Source: Pseudomonadota bacterium
GTDB lineage: Bacteria; Pseudomonadota; Gammaproteobacteria; Steroidobacterales; Steroidobacteraceae
Direction of reading: 5' to 3'
NCBI GenBank assembly: GCA_023417315.1
Contig: JAEZFW010000013.1
Span: 24,580 to 88,579, forward strand
DNA: 64,000 nucleotides
How positions within the stretch are numbered: position 1 is the first letter of the stretch; each line of letters opens with the position of its first letter. The notes beneath the pieces were generated by a model. That model worked only from the letters and a program-made list of their open reading frames with translations, made no database searches and was not told the origin of the DNA. Shown here one piece after another: positions 1-8,656 of the stretch. The translations under genes and the position numbers were made by a program.

Positions 1-480
1 CGTGGACACCGTCAAAGAGATGAGCAGCAGGAAGCCGAACGCGAGGATGACGCCGAAGGACAGCAGGCGTGCACGCATCCACCCTTTCCAGCCCTTGGGC
101 GCGATACTGGCGGAGCGCCAGATGATTTCGAGCGCGCCCTCGAGCGCAGCGAAAACCGTCGTTGCGCCGATAAACAAACTCACGACGCTGATGAGCGCAG
201 CAAATCCCCCTTCGCTGGTCTGCGACTTGCGCATCGCCTCGAGCAGCGTGTTGGCGGTCGCCGGGCCGAACAACGATGTCAATTGCGCCTTCAACTGACC
301 GTATGCCAACTCCTCGCCCACGATCCAGCCCGAGAGCGCGAGCACGATGATGAGCAGTGGCGCCAGCGAGAAGGCGCAATAGAACGCGAGGGAAGCACCG
401 GTCGTCGCTGAGTTGTCTTGCGACCACTGGCGAAAAGTGCACTTGACGAGGGGCCAAACTTGAGCGATCGAGAATGCCAC
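1..480 (-). CDS. YihY/virulence factor BrkB family membrane protein, partial (C-terminus beyond the left edge)
   Basis: The reverse strand reads open from a GTG at 480 to the window edge, giving about 160 residues that begin VAFSIAQVWPLVKCTFRQWS. Residues 20-50 hold the family-typical run LAFYCAFSLAPLLII followed by a hydrophobic helix, and two further membrane segments lie near residues 95-110 and 140-158. This matches the N-terminal half of YihY/BrkB (UPF0761) inner-membrane proteins, whose function is not settled. The GTG start is chosen because it gives the usual family N-terminus; the reading frame continues open upstream and no strong ribosome site is visible. It diverges from the hydrolase at 639. 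Family assignment is confident; the exact start is not. Confidence 0.8.
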   Translation of the reverse strand, partial: MAFSIAQVWPLVKCTFRQWSQDNSATTGASLAFYCAFSLAPLLIIVLALSGWIVGEELAYGQLKAQLTSLFGPATANTLLEAMRKSQTSEGGFAALISVVSLFIGATTVFAALEGALEIIWRSASIAPKGWKGWMRARLLSFGVILAFGFLLLISLTVST

Positions 481-638
481 TGCGGAACGCTTCTGAATTG
501 TTGAGGCAATGCAATAACGGATGCCTCGGTTCCCGCAGCGCTCGGTCCGCGTGTCTTCGCGTCTTGCGTATGGTGTGTCACTCTCGCCCGCGTACGATGT
601 CCACGAACTTCACCAGCGGGCGCAGATCAGGGAGCGTT

Positions 639-1490
639 ATGGGGCAACGCACCGCAAGACTCGTCTCGATCGCATCTTCATTGCTCGCGTTCACGTCTGC
701 GGGCGCCCAGACCATCGAGATCTGGCCCGCTGTGGCACCGGGCTCGGAGAAGTGGACGCAGGAGGAGCGCAGCGTCTCGGGTACGCCCGTGGGCACGGTC
801 GTCTTCAACGTCGTCGATCCGACCTTGACGGCCTACTTGCCTGATCCCGCGCGTTCGAGCGGAACCGCGGTGATCATCGCGCCTGGAGGCGCATTCGTGG
901 CCTTGGCCATCGATCTCGAAGGTCGCGACGTAGCCACTTGGCTGCAGAGGCGCGGCATCGCTGCGTTCGTTCTCAAGTATCGAATCCTCGAGAAGCGCGA
1001 AGAGGGCATCCCGAAGGCGCTGAACATGGACGAAGCCGGCCGATACGGGATCGCCGACGGCATTCAGGCCATCAAGGTCGTTCGGGAGAACGCGACCAAG
1101 TTCGGCATCGCTCCCGATCGCGTCGGCTTCATCGGTTTTTCCGCTGGGGCAATGGTCGTAAGCGGCGCGGTCTTGAGCCCTGATCCCGCGGCGCGGCCGA
1201 ACTTCGCAGCTTTGATTTATGGCGCACCGTTCGGGACCATGCCGAGTATTCCGAAAACACTGCCGCCGCTCTTTCTCGCCTGGGCGCGCGATGACACGAC
1301 GGCGCTCGAGCCCATCATCCGATTTCACGAAGCGCTCGAGCTCGCGGGGCACCGGCCTGAAGCACACATCTTCAGAGCGGGCGGCCACGGCTTCGGCATG
1401 AAGAAGCAGGGCACGAGCAGCGACTATTGGATCGATGCGTTCTATTACTGGCTCGAGTCGCAAGGGCTCACCGCACCGGCGCCGAAGTGA
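639..1490 (+). CDS. Secreted alpha/beta hydrolase (acetyl-esterase/dienelactone-hydrolase-like)
   Basis: The 283-residue protein starts with a Sec-type signal peptide ending near AGAQ (residue 24). The ATG at 639 is preceded by CAGGGAG at a good distance, so the longer in-frame extension back to 474 is not used. The fold signature is clear: an oxyanion-loop PGGAF, the nucleophile elbow GFSAGA, an acid in WARDD and the catalytic His in GGHGFGM. Family members hydrolyse acyl esters, often on plant polysaccharides. A similar protein (GFSAGG, GGHGYGL) lies in the pectin island at 58728-59702, so a periplasmic sugar esterase role is reasonable, but the substrate is not visible from sequence. Confidence 0.82.
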   Translation: MGQRTARLVSIASSLLAFTSAGAQTIEIWPAVAPGSEKWTQEERSVSGTPVGTVVFNVVDPTLTAYLPDPARSSGTAVIIAPGGAFVALAIDLEGRDVATWLQRRGIAAFVLKYRILEKREEGIPKALNMDEAGRYGIADGIQAIKVVRENATKFGIAPDRVGFIGFSAGAMVVSGAVLSPDPAARPNFAALIYGAPFGTMPSIPKTLPPLFLAWARDDTTALEPIIRFHEALELAGHRPEAHIFRAGGHGFGMKKQGTSSDYWIDAFYYWLESQGLTAPAPK

Positions 1491-1646
1491 GAAACCGGGG
1501 CGAGTCGCTTCGAGCGCCTGCAAGCAGAACGAAAGATGAGGTCCGCGACACTCGAAGGATAGCCGTCGACGCTTTACACTCCTGGGCGCTTCGAACAAAA
1601 CACTGGCCACGAAGAATGCCCATGGGGCACTCCAATAGGGATCGGG

Positions 1647-2681
1647 ATGACGCTCGGCGAGACGCCTGCTGCGCCCATCGCTGAGACGCTGCGATCGGTG
1701 GAAGCGGCGCGCGTGCGCGTCGAACCCGAACGCTCGATCGATCCAGCGAGGTGGGATGCGTTCGCGGCGGAGTGTGGTGGCTCCTTTCGTTGCGGCTATC
1801 GCGCCTCGATCGGTTGGCAGCTCGACCATCATGCGCGCTTTCGAATGCGCCGCTTCGCGATCTGGCTCGAGGGAAGGGAACGCATCAGGATCGGTCAGGT
1901 CGCGATCGGCATGGGCCCTCGCCTGCGCGTATTCGCGGATGGGATCCAGCTCACCCGCGAGTACGCGCATCTGTGGCCCCGCGCGATGCAGACCGTACTC
2001 GCCACCACGGGAGAGGGCTTCTATCAATACGGATCGCGTTGGAGCTTGGAGCCTGCTCGGCACGCTGAGTGCGCACAGGTCGAAGGCATCACGGTCGATG
2101 CCGTCAAGCCGATCACGATGTACGCGGTCGACTTCTCCGGGTGGATCTCGTGGGATGCGTATCTGCGCAGCGTGAGTGAGAACGCGCGGCGCAACGCCAA
2201 GAAAGCGGACAGGCTCGGCTCTGCATTGACGATCGAAGTGCGGCGCGGCTGGAGCATGTTGCGCGATGCATCCCATCTGCTGCGTTTGCGAAAGGGTCTG
2301 TATGAGCGCAAGCGCATCCCCTTTTCGACGCGCACGAGCACATTGCGCTTGTTGCTACGAGCATGGGCGATGCGGGAACGCGCGTTCATCGCAGTCGCAC
2401 GCTTACGGGGCAATCCCATTTCGAGCTTCGGCGGCATCGTCTTCGGCGAGAACACCTACTTCGTGGATGCAGGCTCGATGGAAGAGGATCACGGCATCTA
2501 CTGGCATCTCATGCTGCGCATGCTGCGAGATGCCTACGAGCGCGCGCCGCGCGGTCGATTCGTCACCGGCGCCTACTACGAAGGCAGCCCCGTTTCACCA
2601 GGACTCGACTTCTTCCGCCATCAATGTCGTGCCCAAGGCTCGCCCACGAGTGAATTTACGTTCCGATATCGCCGCACGTGA
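1647..2681 (+). CDS. GNAT/FemAB-like N-acyltransferase domain protein
   Basis: This 344-residue protein has no signal peptide. The C-terminal half (about residues 170-320) resembles the Acetyltransf_6/FemAB-like GNAT group. It has a basic stretch NARRNAKKA, then a block in which an arginine-rich helix is followed by the beta strands FIAVARLRGN and SSFGGIVFGENTYFVDAGS, and then a helix with HGIYWHLMLRMLRDA. These enzymes transfer acyl or aminoacyl groups to amines, in cell-wall, capsule or lipid synthesis. The ATG at 1647 is preceded by GGGATCGGG. The gene stands alone between a hydrolase and tRNA-Phe. The substrate is unknown and the family call is by pattern only. Confidence 0.6.
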   Translation: MTLGETPAAPIAETLRSVEAARVRVEPERSIDPARWDAFAAECGGSFRCGYRASIGWQLDHHARFRMRRFAIWLEGRERIRIGQVAIGMGPRLRVFADGIQLTREYAHLWPRAMQTVLATTGEGFYQYGSRWSLEPARHAECAQVEGITVDAVKPITMYAVDFSGWISWDAYLRSVSENARRNAKKADRLGSALTIEVRRGWSMLRDASHLLRLRKGLYERKRIPFSTRTSTLRLLLRAWAMRERAFIAVARLRGNPISSFGGIVFGENTYFVDAGSMEEDHGIYWHLMLRMLRDAYERAPRGRFVTGAYYEGSPVSPGLDFFRHQCRAQGSPTSEFTFRYRRT

Positions 2682-2731
2682 TGGGGCGGCAGCACGCGAC
2701 GGGCAGATCGATTCGGGAAGCGAAGGAAAAG

Positions 2732-2807
<76 letters not shown>

Positions 2808-2817
2808 ACATGAGGGC

Positions 2818-2875
2818 TACTGGCTAACTGGCAGCTGGCCAGAGAACGGGACAGCGGAACCAGAAGGGAACCAGG
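2818..2875. repeat. Lone word-repeat arm (ACTGGC words) in the tRNA-Phe leader
   Basis: The stretch carries CTGGCTAACTGGCAGC followed by TGGCCAGAG, the same words as the inverted repeats at 32450 and 56981, including the CAGA core end. It is followed by a tandem pair GGAACCAGAAG/GGAACCAGGAG. No complementary arm is seen nearby. Given the promoter at 2885-2913, it would be transcribed as part of the 5' leader of the tRNA precursor. Confidence 0.6.
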
Positions 2876-2884
2876 AGGGCGCGT

Positions 2885-2913
2885 ATTAAAACGGCGGACT
2901 CGCGGGGCGTCAA
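2885..2913 (-). promoter_or_regulatory. Sigma-70-type promoter for tRNA-Phe
   Basis: On the reverse strand TTGACG (2908-2913) and TTTAAT (2885-2890) are separated by exactly 17 bp, and the region just downstream is GC-rich. Transcription would begin near 2878, about 70 nt before the mature tRNA 5' end. Confidence 0.7.
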
Positions 2914-3162
2914 GGAAAAGCGTGTGCGGCACCCGAGCGCTCCGCGTGGCGCGCTTCAGCGTTCCGAAGATCGAACTGCGAACCCTTGTGGCGCGAGTCT
3001 GAGCCGTGGTAAGCCATTGTTCTGGCGGAGCTATTCGCCTCGCGACGCCGATTGGACTGGCGCGGTTGGCATTTGCTTTGCAACTTTTTCTGCCTGAACG
3101 GCGTTTCGCTGGGGCCGACTTTCCCCGCGACGAACGAACGACACATATTAAAGGAGTGCTCG

Positions 3163-4434
3163 ATGGCAGCAGTTGAGGCGGCCACTCAGGTGGGTCTGCG
3201 TCCCTCGGAGTCGCTGGCTTCCCGCTATCGTCGAATCCGCGCCGCGACGCTGGGGCTGTGCGAGCCGCTCGAACCCGAAGACTTCGTCGTCCAGAGCATG
3301 CCCGATGCGAGCCCCGCAAAGTGGCATCTCGCTCATACGACCTGGTTCTTCGAGCAGTTCCTGTTGCGACCCTCTCTCCCGAGCTATCGCACTTTCCATC
3401 CTCAGTACGAGTATCTGTTCAACTCGTACTACGAATCCGTCGGTCCGATGCACGCTCGTGCCGCGCGCGGAATGTTGACGCGACCGTCCGTGGAGGAGAT
3501 CTACGAGTATCGCGCGCACGTCGATGCACACATGCTCGATTTCCTCGCGAACAACGCGGATGACGAACGCATCGGCTCGCTTGCAACGCTCGGATTCAAC
3601 CACGAGCAGCAGCATCAGGAACTGCTGCTCACCGACATCAAGCACCTGTTCTCCAGCAATCCGCTGTTACCGACCTACCGACCGCGCGCGCTGCAGCCGA
3701 CGCACACAGCGGCCTCGATGAGCTTCAAAGCGTTCGATGGGGGCACGAAGGACATCGGTGCGAATGGCAAGCACTTCTGCTTCGACAACGAAACACCGCG
3801 CCACCGCGTCTACGTCGAATCGTTCGCGCTCGCGGACCGTCCCGTTGTGAATGCGGAGTATCGCGAGTTCATCCGCGAAGGCGGGTACCGCCGAGCGGAG
3901 TTCTGGCTATCGGATGGATGGACGACGGTCAAACGAGAAGGCTGGACTCGCCCCCATTACTGGGCGGAGTCGCTCGATGAGGAGTTCACGCTCGCGGGTG
4001 TGGAAGGGCTGCAGCCAGGCGCGCCGGTGTGTCACTTGAGCTACTACGAAGCTGACGCGTTCGCTCGCTGGGCTGGAGCGCGCTTGCCTACGGAGGCCGA
4101 GTGGGAGATCGCCGCCGCAACGTTGCCGCTGTCCGGCAACTTTCTGGAGGATGATCAGCTTCATCCGCGCAATGTGCCCGACGCAATCGGAATGAAACAA
4201 ATGTTTGGTGACGTATGGGAATGGACAGCGTCGCCGTATGTCGCTTATCCGGGGTTTCGTCCGTCCAGGGGGGCGCTCGGGGAGTACAACGGTAAGTTCA
4301 TGTGCAATCAACTCGTGCTACGCGGCGGATCGTGCGCCACGCCCCGCGATCACATACGCGCAACCTATCGCAACTTCTTCTACCCGAACGCACGCTGGCA
4401 GTTCACCGGCTTGCGACTCGCTCGTGACTATTGA
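3163..4434 (+). CDS. egtB: Ergothioneine biosynthesis protein EgtB (iron-dependent sulfoxide synthase)
   Basis: EgtB couples a thiol to hercynine using O2 and non-haem iron. The 423-residue protein has the expected two-domain order: an N-terminal DinB-like helical domain and a C-terminal formylglycine-generating-enzyme/sulfatase-modifying fold. The iron-binding triad is visible as a first His in WHLAHTTW (H55/H58) and the HX3HXE motif HEQQHQE (H147, H151). The C-terminal domain ends with GGSCATPRDH and FTGLRLAR, typical of the family. The ATG at 3163 has a perfect AAAGGAG at 7-8 bp, so the longer open frame from 3052 is rejected. EgtD follows after 12 bp. No egtA, egtC or egtE is in the window, so the thiol donor and later steps are unresolved. 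Confidence 0.95.
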   Translation: MAAVEAATQVGLRPSESLASRYRRIRAATLGLCEPLEPEDFVVQSMPDASPAKWHLAHTTWFFEQFLLRPSLPSYRTFHPQYEYLFNSYYESVGPMHARAARGMLTRPSVEEIYEYRAHVDAHMLDFLANNADDERIGSLATLGFNHEQQHQELLLTDIKHLFSSNPLLPTYRPRALQPTHTAASMSFKAFDGGTKDIGANGKHFCFDNETPRHRVYVESFALADRPVVNAEYREFIREGGYRRAEFWLSDGWTTVKREGWTRPHYWAESLDEEFTLAGVEGLQPGAPVCHLSYYEADAFARWAGARLPTEAEWEIAAATLPLSGNFLEDDQLHPRNVPDAIGMKQMFGDVWEWTASPYVAYPGFRPSRGALGEYNGKFMCNQLVLRGGSCATPRDHIRATYRNFFYPNARWQFTGLRLARDY

Positions 4435-4446
4435 GGAACGCACCTG

Positions 4447-5415
4447 ATGCCGAAGAAGCCGAACGTACTCGCCGCGGTACCTCCTCACGATCTGACGGAC
4501 AGTGTGATCGACGGACTCAAGAAGCCAGAGAAGGCGCTTTCGCCCGTATGGTTCTACGACGAGCTCGGCTCATTTCTGTTCGATAACATCTGCGAGCTGC
4601 CTGAGTACTATTTGACTCGGACCGAGATCGCCATCATGCGAGCACATGCGTCCGAGATGGCGGAGCACGTGGGCCGTGATGCCGCAATGATCGAGCTCGG
4701 CAGCGGTACGAGCCTGAAGACTCGTTTATTGCTCGATCAGATCGAAATGCCGGCGACCTACGTGCCGGTCGACATCGCGCGCGAGCATCTGCTCGATGCG
4801 GCGGGTGCGATTGCACGGGATTATCCCGATCTTCGCGTCATTCCGGTGTGCGCGAACTTTGCGCAGCCCTTCGAGCTTCCTGCATACGTTGCTAATTCGA
4901 GCCGGCGAGTCGTCTATTTCCCTGGCTCGACGATCGGCAACTTCGACACCGATGAAGCCGCGCGCTTGTTGCGCCGGATCCGAGAGATGATCGGTGATGA
5001 CGGCGCTGTTCTCATCGGCGTCGACCTGCGCAAGGATCCCCGCATTCTGCATCGCGCCTACAACGACGATGCCGGGGTGACCGCAGAGTTCAACATCAAC
5101 GCGCTGCGTCACTTGAATCGCGAGCTCGGCGCCGACTTCGATCTGGATGCTTTCGAACATGCCGCAGTCTGGGTCGAGAACAAGAGCCGCATCGAGATGC
5201 ACTTGATCAGCAAGGAAGATCAGCGCGTTCACATCGGTGACGAAGAGGTCACGATCAAGCGCGGCGAGCACATCCTGACCGAGTACAGCCACAAGTACAC
5301 ATTGGAGAGCTTCGCTGACTTGGCTGCCACCGCAGATCTCAGTGTGACTCGCGTGTGGATGGATCCGCAGAAGCAGTTCAGTGTGCAACTGCTCGAGCCG
5401 AGAGTGCTGCAATAG
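4447..5415 (+). CDS. egtD: L-histidine N(alpha)-methyltransferase EgtD
   Basis: EgtD trimethylates histidine to hercynine with three SAM, the first step of ergothioneine synthesis. The 322-residue protein matches the family's usual length. It shows the N-terminal block PVWFYDELGSFLFDNICELP, the SAM motif ELGSGTSLKTR and the later FPGSTIGNF. It lies 12 bp after egtB with GAGGA before its ATG, so the two are almost certainly one transcript. Having both genes together indicates the cell makes ergothioneine, a thiol antioxidant, in the cytoplasm. Confidence 0.95.
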   Translation: MPKKPNVLAAVPPHDLTDSVIDGLKKPEKALSPVWFYDELGSFLFDNICELPEYYLTRTEIAIMRAHASEMAEHVGRDAAMIELGSGTSLKTRLLLDQIEMPATYVPVDIAREHLLDAAGAIARDYPDLRVIPVCANFAQPFELPAYVANSSRRVVYFPGSTIGNFDTDEAARLLRRIREMIGDDGAVLIGVDLRKDPRILHRAYNDDAGVTAEFNINALRHLNRELGADFDLDAFEHAAVWVENKSRIEMHLISKEDQRVHIGDEEVTIKRGEHILTEYSHKYTLESFADLAATADLSVTRVWMDPQKQFSVQLLEPRVLQ

Positions 5416-5432
5416 ATACGAGCTGAGGACTT

Positions 5433-5500
5433 CGCGTCGAGGAGGCCCGCCGGCGGGCAGGACGCTGCGCGTCGAGGAGGCTTCCGGCGGGCCAGAAAAG
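5433..5500. repeat. 14-bp direct repeat with lone word-repeat arm between egtD and lepB
   Basis: CGCGTCGAGGAGGC occurs exactly twice, at 5433-5446 and 5468-5481, a period of 35 bp. Each copy is followed by a G/C-rich CCGGCGGGC block, and the second ends with GGGCCAGAAAAG, resembling the core end of the other intergenic elements. No clear complementary arm follows. Confidence 0.55.
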
Positions 5501-5587
5501 AGCAGCTATAGCGTACCTTCGGCCTCACGGGCGGCGAACCTTCGGCGCTCGATGCGGTCGTACATCTCACACTCGAGAGAACCACCA

Positions 5588-6241
5588 ATGAAGAACGCGC
5601 TTTCCAAGACCGCCCGCGAGTACAAAGGCTTCTTCCTGTTCATCGTACTGATGGTGCTGTTTCGATCAGCGGTCGCGGACTGGAATGACGTGCCCAGCGG
5701 CTCGATGGAGCCGACGATTCTCATCGGCGATCGGATCTTCGTGAACAAGCTGGCCTACGACGTGCGCGTGCCGCTCACTCATTTCTCGCTGTATCGCATC
5801 GCGGACCCCGCACGAGGTGACATCGTAATTTTCGACTCGCGCGCGGCGGATAAGCGACTCGTCAAGCGCGTGATCGGCGTGCCGGGGGACAGCGTAGAGA
5901 TGCGGCGAGGTCGATTGATCGTGAATGGCGTGCCCGCCGAATATCGAGACATGAAAACCGATGAGGACGCCGTGATCGTGACGGAAGACGTCGGGGCTGC
6001 GGCTCACTCAGTGCGCTTCGAGGCCATTCACGGTCGCTCGTTCGACTCTTTCGGACCCGTGACGGTGCCGCACGGACACTATCTGGTGCTTGGAGACAAT
6101 CGCCATCACAGCGCCGATTCGCGCGTGTATGGATTCGTGCCGAGGCAAGAAATCGTCGGACGCTCGAGCGCCGTCGTGCTCTCGCTCGACCCTCAGAATT
6201 ACTTTCTTCCACGTACGGGTCGCTTCTTCGACCCGCTGTAG
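5588..6241 (+). CDS. lepB: Signal peptidase I
   Basis: LepB cleaves Sec and Tat signal peptides on the outer face of the inner membrane. The protein has 217 residues, short for the family. A single membrane helix lies at about residues 14-28, followed by the catalytic serine motif PSGSMEPT (S39), the lysine motif LVKRVIGVPGD (K93) and the C-terminal box GDNRHHSADSRVYGFV. The ATG at 5588 is chosen over the upstream open frame because it gives the standard N-terminus. It stands apart from lepA and rnc, its common partners, so it may be a second copy; that is inference. Confidence 0.93.
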   Translation: MKNALSKTAREYKGFFLFIVLMVLFRSAVADWNDVPSGSMEPTILIGDRIFVNKLAYDVRVPLTHFSLYRIADPARGDIVIFDSRAADKRLVKRVIGVPGDSVEMRRGRLIVNGVPAEYRDMKTDEDAVIVTEDVGAAAHSVRFEAIHGRSFDSFGPVTVPHGHYLVLGDNRHHSADSRVYGFVPRQEIVGRSSAVVLSLDPQNYFLPRTGRFFDPL

Positions 6242-6332
6242 CTGCGACTCCGGTCAACCCCGCTGCACTACTCGCTCTTCAATCCTGCCGGATCAACGGA
6301 GCTGATCAACGTGCTTATCTGATGCGGCTGAT

Positions 6333-6608
6333 CTAACGAGGTTGGGCCTGTTGAGCACGCAACCGCCCGTAGTCAGCTTCTGATCGATAATCGTCCTCAT
6401 CGTCGGCAAACTGCTCCAGCTCGTCCAGATCCGTGAGCAGCTCCAAATCCATGGCATACCATTCGTCGAAATCGACCTCATCGATGTCGCCACGAGTATC
6501 TTGGAAATAGATGACTCGATCGGAATCGTCCACGTTGATGACTTGGTACAGCTCTCGGCTTCCTCGATAAGAGTACCAACGACCTTCCTGCGGTATCACG
6601 TTGTTCAT
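6333..6608 (-). CDS. DUF6763-type small acidic protein
   Basis: This 91-residue protein has the form of small DUF6763 proteins of gammaproteobacteria: an N-terminal block with WYSY, a strand with VINVD, a block with GDIDEVDFDEWYAMDLE, then a very acidic tail. I know of no assigned function. The ATG at 6608 is preceded by a G-rich stretch that can serve as ribosome site; the nine-residue upstream extension lacks one. It converges on lepB, with a 91-bp gap that contains several GATCAACG-like words but no clear hairpin. Confidence 0.72.
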   Translation of the reverse strand: MNNVIPQEGRWYSYRGSRELYQVINVDDSDRVIYFQDTRGDIDEVDFDEWYAMDLELLTDLDELEQFADDEDDYRSEADYGRLRAQQAQPR

Positions 6609-7112
6609 GTGACCCCCCACTCTGCTCGCCAACACGAAAATTCCTCAAAACTGGAAAACGGAAAACTGCTACTGATTTCTCATCGCGCTCGTTGGCAAGC
6701 TCGCTTCACAATCGGGCGACTAATGATCCTTCACTCACGGCGAAGCCTACGCGCGGATCGATGGAGCTGCGCTAAGAGCTTTCCGACACCCACCACACGC
6801 TCCCTGCGCATTGACGAAAACGCGAAGCTACAGGGGGCGGTTCCTGATCGACCCGTCGTTGCCTCCAACATGAGCTCCTTGCCTTCGATACGTCGGCGCG
6901 ATGTAGTCGCCGGCCTGCCTTACGTGGGTAGACAAAGCAAGAGCCAGGCCAACATGACGCATGCAACGACATCGAGATCGGCTCCTTACGATTCTGTGCG
7001 CTCTTCCCGCTTCGGTCGCGTGCGAAGTGCTCGCGTAGCTGCGATACCAGCACGGAAAACGCTGTCATTGCGTCCCTGCGCTGCGCCAAGGACACGAGTA
7101 GACTCCCGTTGC
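6609..7112. other. 504-bp intergenic region without a recognisable gene
   Basis: This divergent region lies between the DUF6763 gene and the M20 amidohydrolase. It begins with AAAACTGGAAAACGGAAAAC, a short A-rich direct repeat. An in-frame extension of the downstream gene runs through it but has neither protein-like composition nor a start signal. I see no RNA gene, clear promoter or inverted repeat. Confidence 0.5.
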
Positions 7113-8456
7113 ATGACAACCTGTTTACCTAAGCTGCCCCTGCGTCGCGTGGCGCGAGTCACGCTCGCAACACTTGTTCTCCTCTGTGGTGCAACGACTG
7201 CTCCGCGTGCACAAGGATCGAGCGCAGAGTTGGACGCGGCCGTGGCTTCGATTGAGTCTAAGGTCATGGCATGGCGTCGGGATTTCCATGCGCATCCCGA
7301 GCTCAGCAATCGCGAGACGCGCACGGCCGACATCGTGAGCAAGCACCTGCGCTCGCTCGGGCTCGAGGTCAAAACTCAGATCGCGCACACGGGCGTGGCG
7401 GCACTCCTACGTGGAGCCAAACCGGGTCCCACCATCGCGTTGAGGGCGGACATGGACGCCTTGCCGGTCACCGAGCAAACGGATGTGCCCTTCAAATCGA
7501 AGGTCACCACTCAGTTCAGGGGCGAGACCGTCGGCGTCATGCATGCCTGCGGCCATGACGTGCATACCGCGGTGCTCATGGGCGTCGCCGAGATCCTCGC
7601 GCGGCGCAAAGACACCCTTGCCGGCCAGATCCTCTTCATTTTTCAGCCCGCCGAAGAAGGCGCACCCGAAGGCGAGCGTGGCGGCGCCGAGCTCATGCTC
7701 GAAGAGGGTCTCTTCGAGATCGCGCAACCCGAAGCCGTCTATGGTTTGCACGTGATTGCATCCCTTCCGACGGGGGTCATCGGTTATCGATCAGGCCCCA
7801 TGATGGCCGGCTCCGACTATTTCAAACTTGAAGTGCGAGGGCGTCAGACGCATGGCTCGCGGCCCTGGGGCGGAGTGGATCCGGTCATCGCTTCGGCTCA
7901 GATCTTGACGGGGCTGCAGACAATCGTGAGCCGCCAAGTCGACATCACGGCTACTCCGGTCGTGCTCAGCGTCGGCGCGATCAAAGGCGGGATTCGGTTC
8001 AACATCATCCCAGATTCGGTGGAGATGGTCGGAACGCTGCGCACGTTCGACCCCGCTGTGCGCTCGGATGTGATCGAGCGAATGCAGCAGACCGCGACGC
8101 ACATCGCCGCCGCAAGCGGGGCAAGCGCGACACTCGCATTCAGGCAAGAAGTGTCGATTCCCCCGGTGATCAATGACCCTAAGCTCACCTCCCGTGCACT
8201 CACGACTCTCGAAGGCGTCGTCGGCCCCGATCGAGTGCGCGAGATCAGCTTGCAGACGACCGCCGAAGATTTCTCCTTCTACGGCCGTGCTGCACCGGCG
8301 TTCTTCTTCTGGATCGGTATCACACCGCCTGAGCAAAACCCCGAGACCGCGCCTTTCAATCATTCGCCGAACTTTTACGTAGACGAGGCCGGGATCAAGA
8401 TCGCGGTACGAGCAATGCTGGCATTAGCGATGGATGGCCTTGACCGTGACGAGTGA
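7113..8456 (+). CDS. Secreted M20 family metallo-amidohydrolase
   Basis: The 447-residue protein begins with a signal peptide (charged MTTCLPKLPLRR, hydrophobic core, cleavage near PRAQ). The mature part is an M20D amidohydrolase: HAHPELS near the N-terminus, the dimetal motif HACGHDVHT, FQPAEEG with the catalytic and ligand glutamates, the dimerisation domain from about residue 215, and a final ligand His in FNHSPNFYVDE. The family removes acyl groups from amino acids such as hippurate, N-acetyl-diaminopimelate or indole-acetyl conjugates. Signal-bearing members act in the periplasm. The start at 7113 is chosen for the signal peptide, since the frame is open far upstream. The substrate is not determinable here. 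Confidence 0.88.
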   Translation: MTTCLPKLPLRRVARVTLATLVLLCGATTAPRAQGSSAELDAAVASIESKVMAWRRDFHAHPELSNRETRTADIVSKHLRSLGLEVKTQIAHTGVAALLRGAKPGPTIALRADMDALPVTEQTDVPFKSKVTTQFRGETVGVMHACGHDVHTAVLMGVAEILARRKDTLAGQILFIFQPAEEGAPEGERGGAELMLEEGLFEIAQPEAVYGLHVIASLPTGVIGYRSGPMMAGSDYFKLEVRGRQTHGSRPWGGVDPVIASAQILTGLQTIVSRQVDITATPVVLSVGAIKGGIRFNIIPDSVEMVGTLRTFDPAVRSDVIERMQQTATHIAAASGASATLAFRQEVSIPPVINDPKLTSRALTTLEGVVGPDRVREISLQTTAEDFSFYGRAAPAFFFWIGITPPEQNPETAPFNHSPNFYVDEAGIKIAVRAMLALAMDGLDRDE

Positions 8457-8458
8457 CC

Positions 8459-8566
8459 GGTGACGAGCAAGAGGCCCCGTGCGACGGGGTTTGCGGGGTA
8501 AACGCTCGTTCACACTCGATCTAAGCGTGCCTGCGCTGCGGCACGCGACGTTCCGTGCTCGTCACC
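8459..8566. repeat. Short inverted repeat downstream of the amidohydrolase, with inner terminator-like hairpin
   Basis: GGTGACGAGCA (8459-8469) is complementary to TGCTCGTCACC (8556-8566). The left arm is preceded by related words, GTGACGAGTGACC. Within the loop, CCCCGT-GCG-ACGGGG followed by TTT (about 8475-8492) could act as a weak intrinsic terminator for the upstream gene. Confidence 0.5.
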
Positions 8567-8656
8567 TGACCCCCCGCGCTTCCGACACGGATCACGGTTT
8601 GTCAGAAGACGCCTTATCTATACTCCCGCTCTGATCATGGGACCAGCATAGGCATC

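Noticed and set aside
678..2276. 532-codon open frame on the reverse strand across the hydrolase and GNAT genes
   Set aside because: It spans two real genes and their gap, is rich in Arg and His as antisense frames in GC-rich DNA are, and shows no domain pattern.
6501..7112. 204-codon extension upstream of the M20 amidohydrolase
   Set aside because: It overlaps the DUF6763 gene region, lacks a start signal, and would bury the clear signal peptide at 7113.
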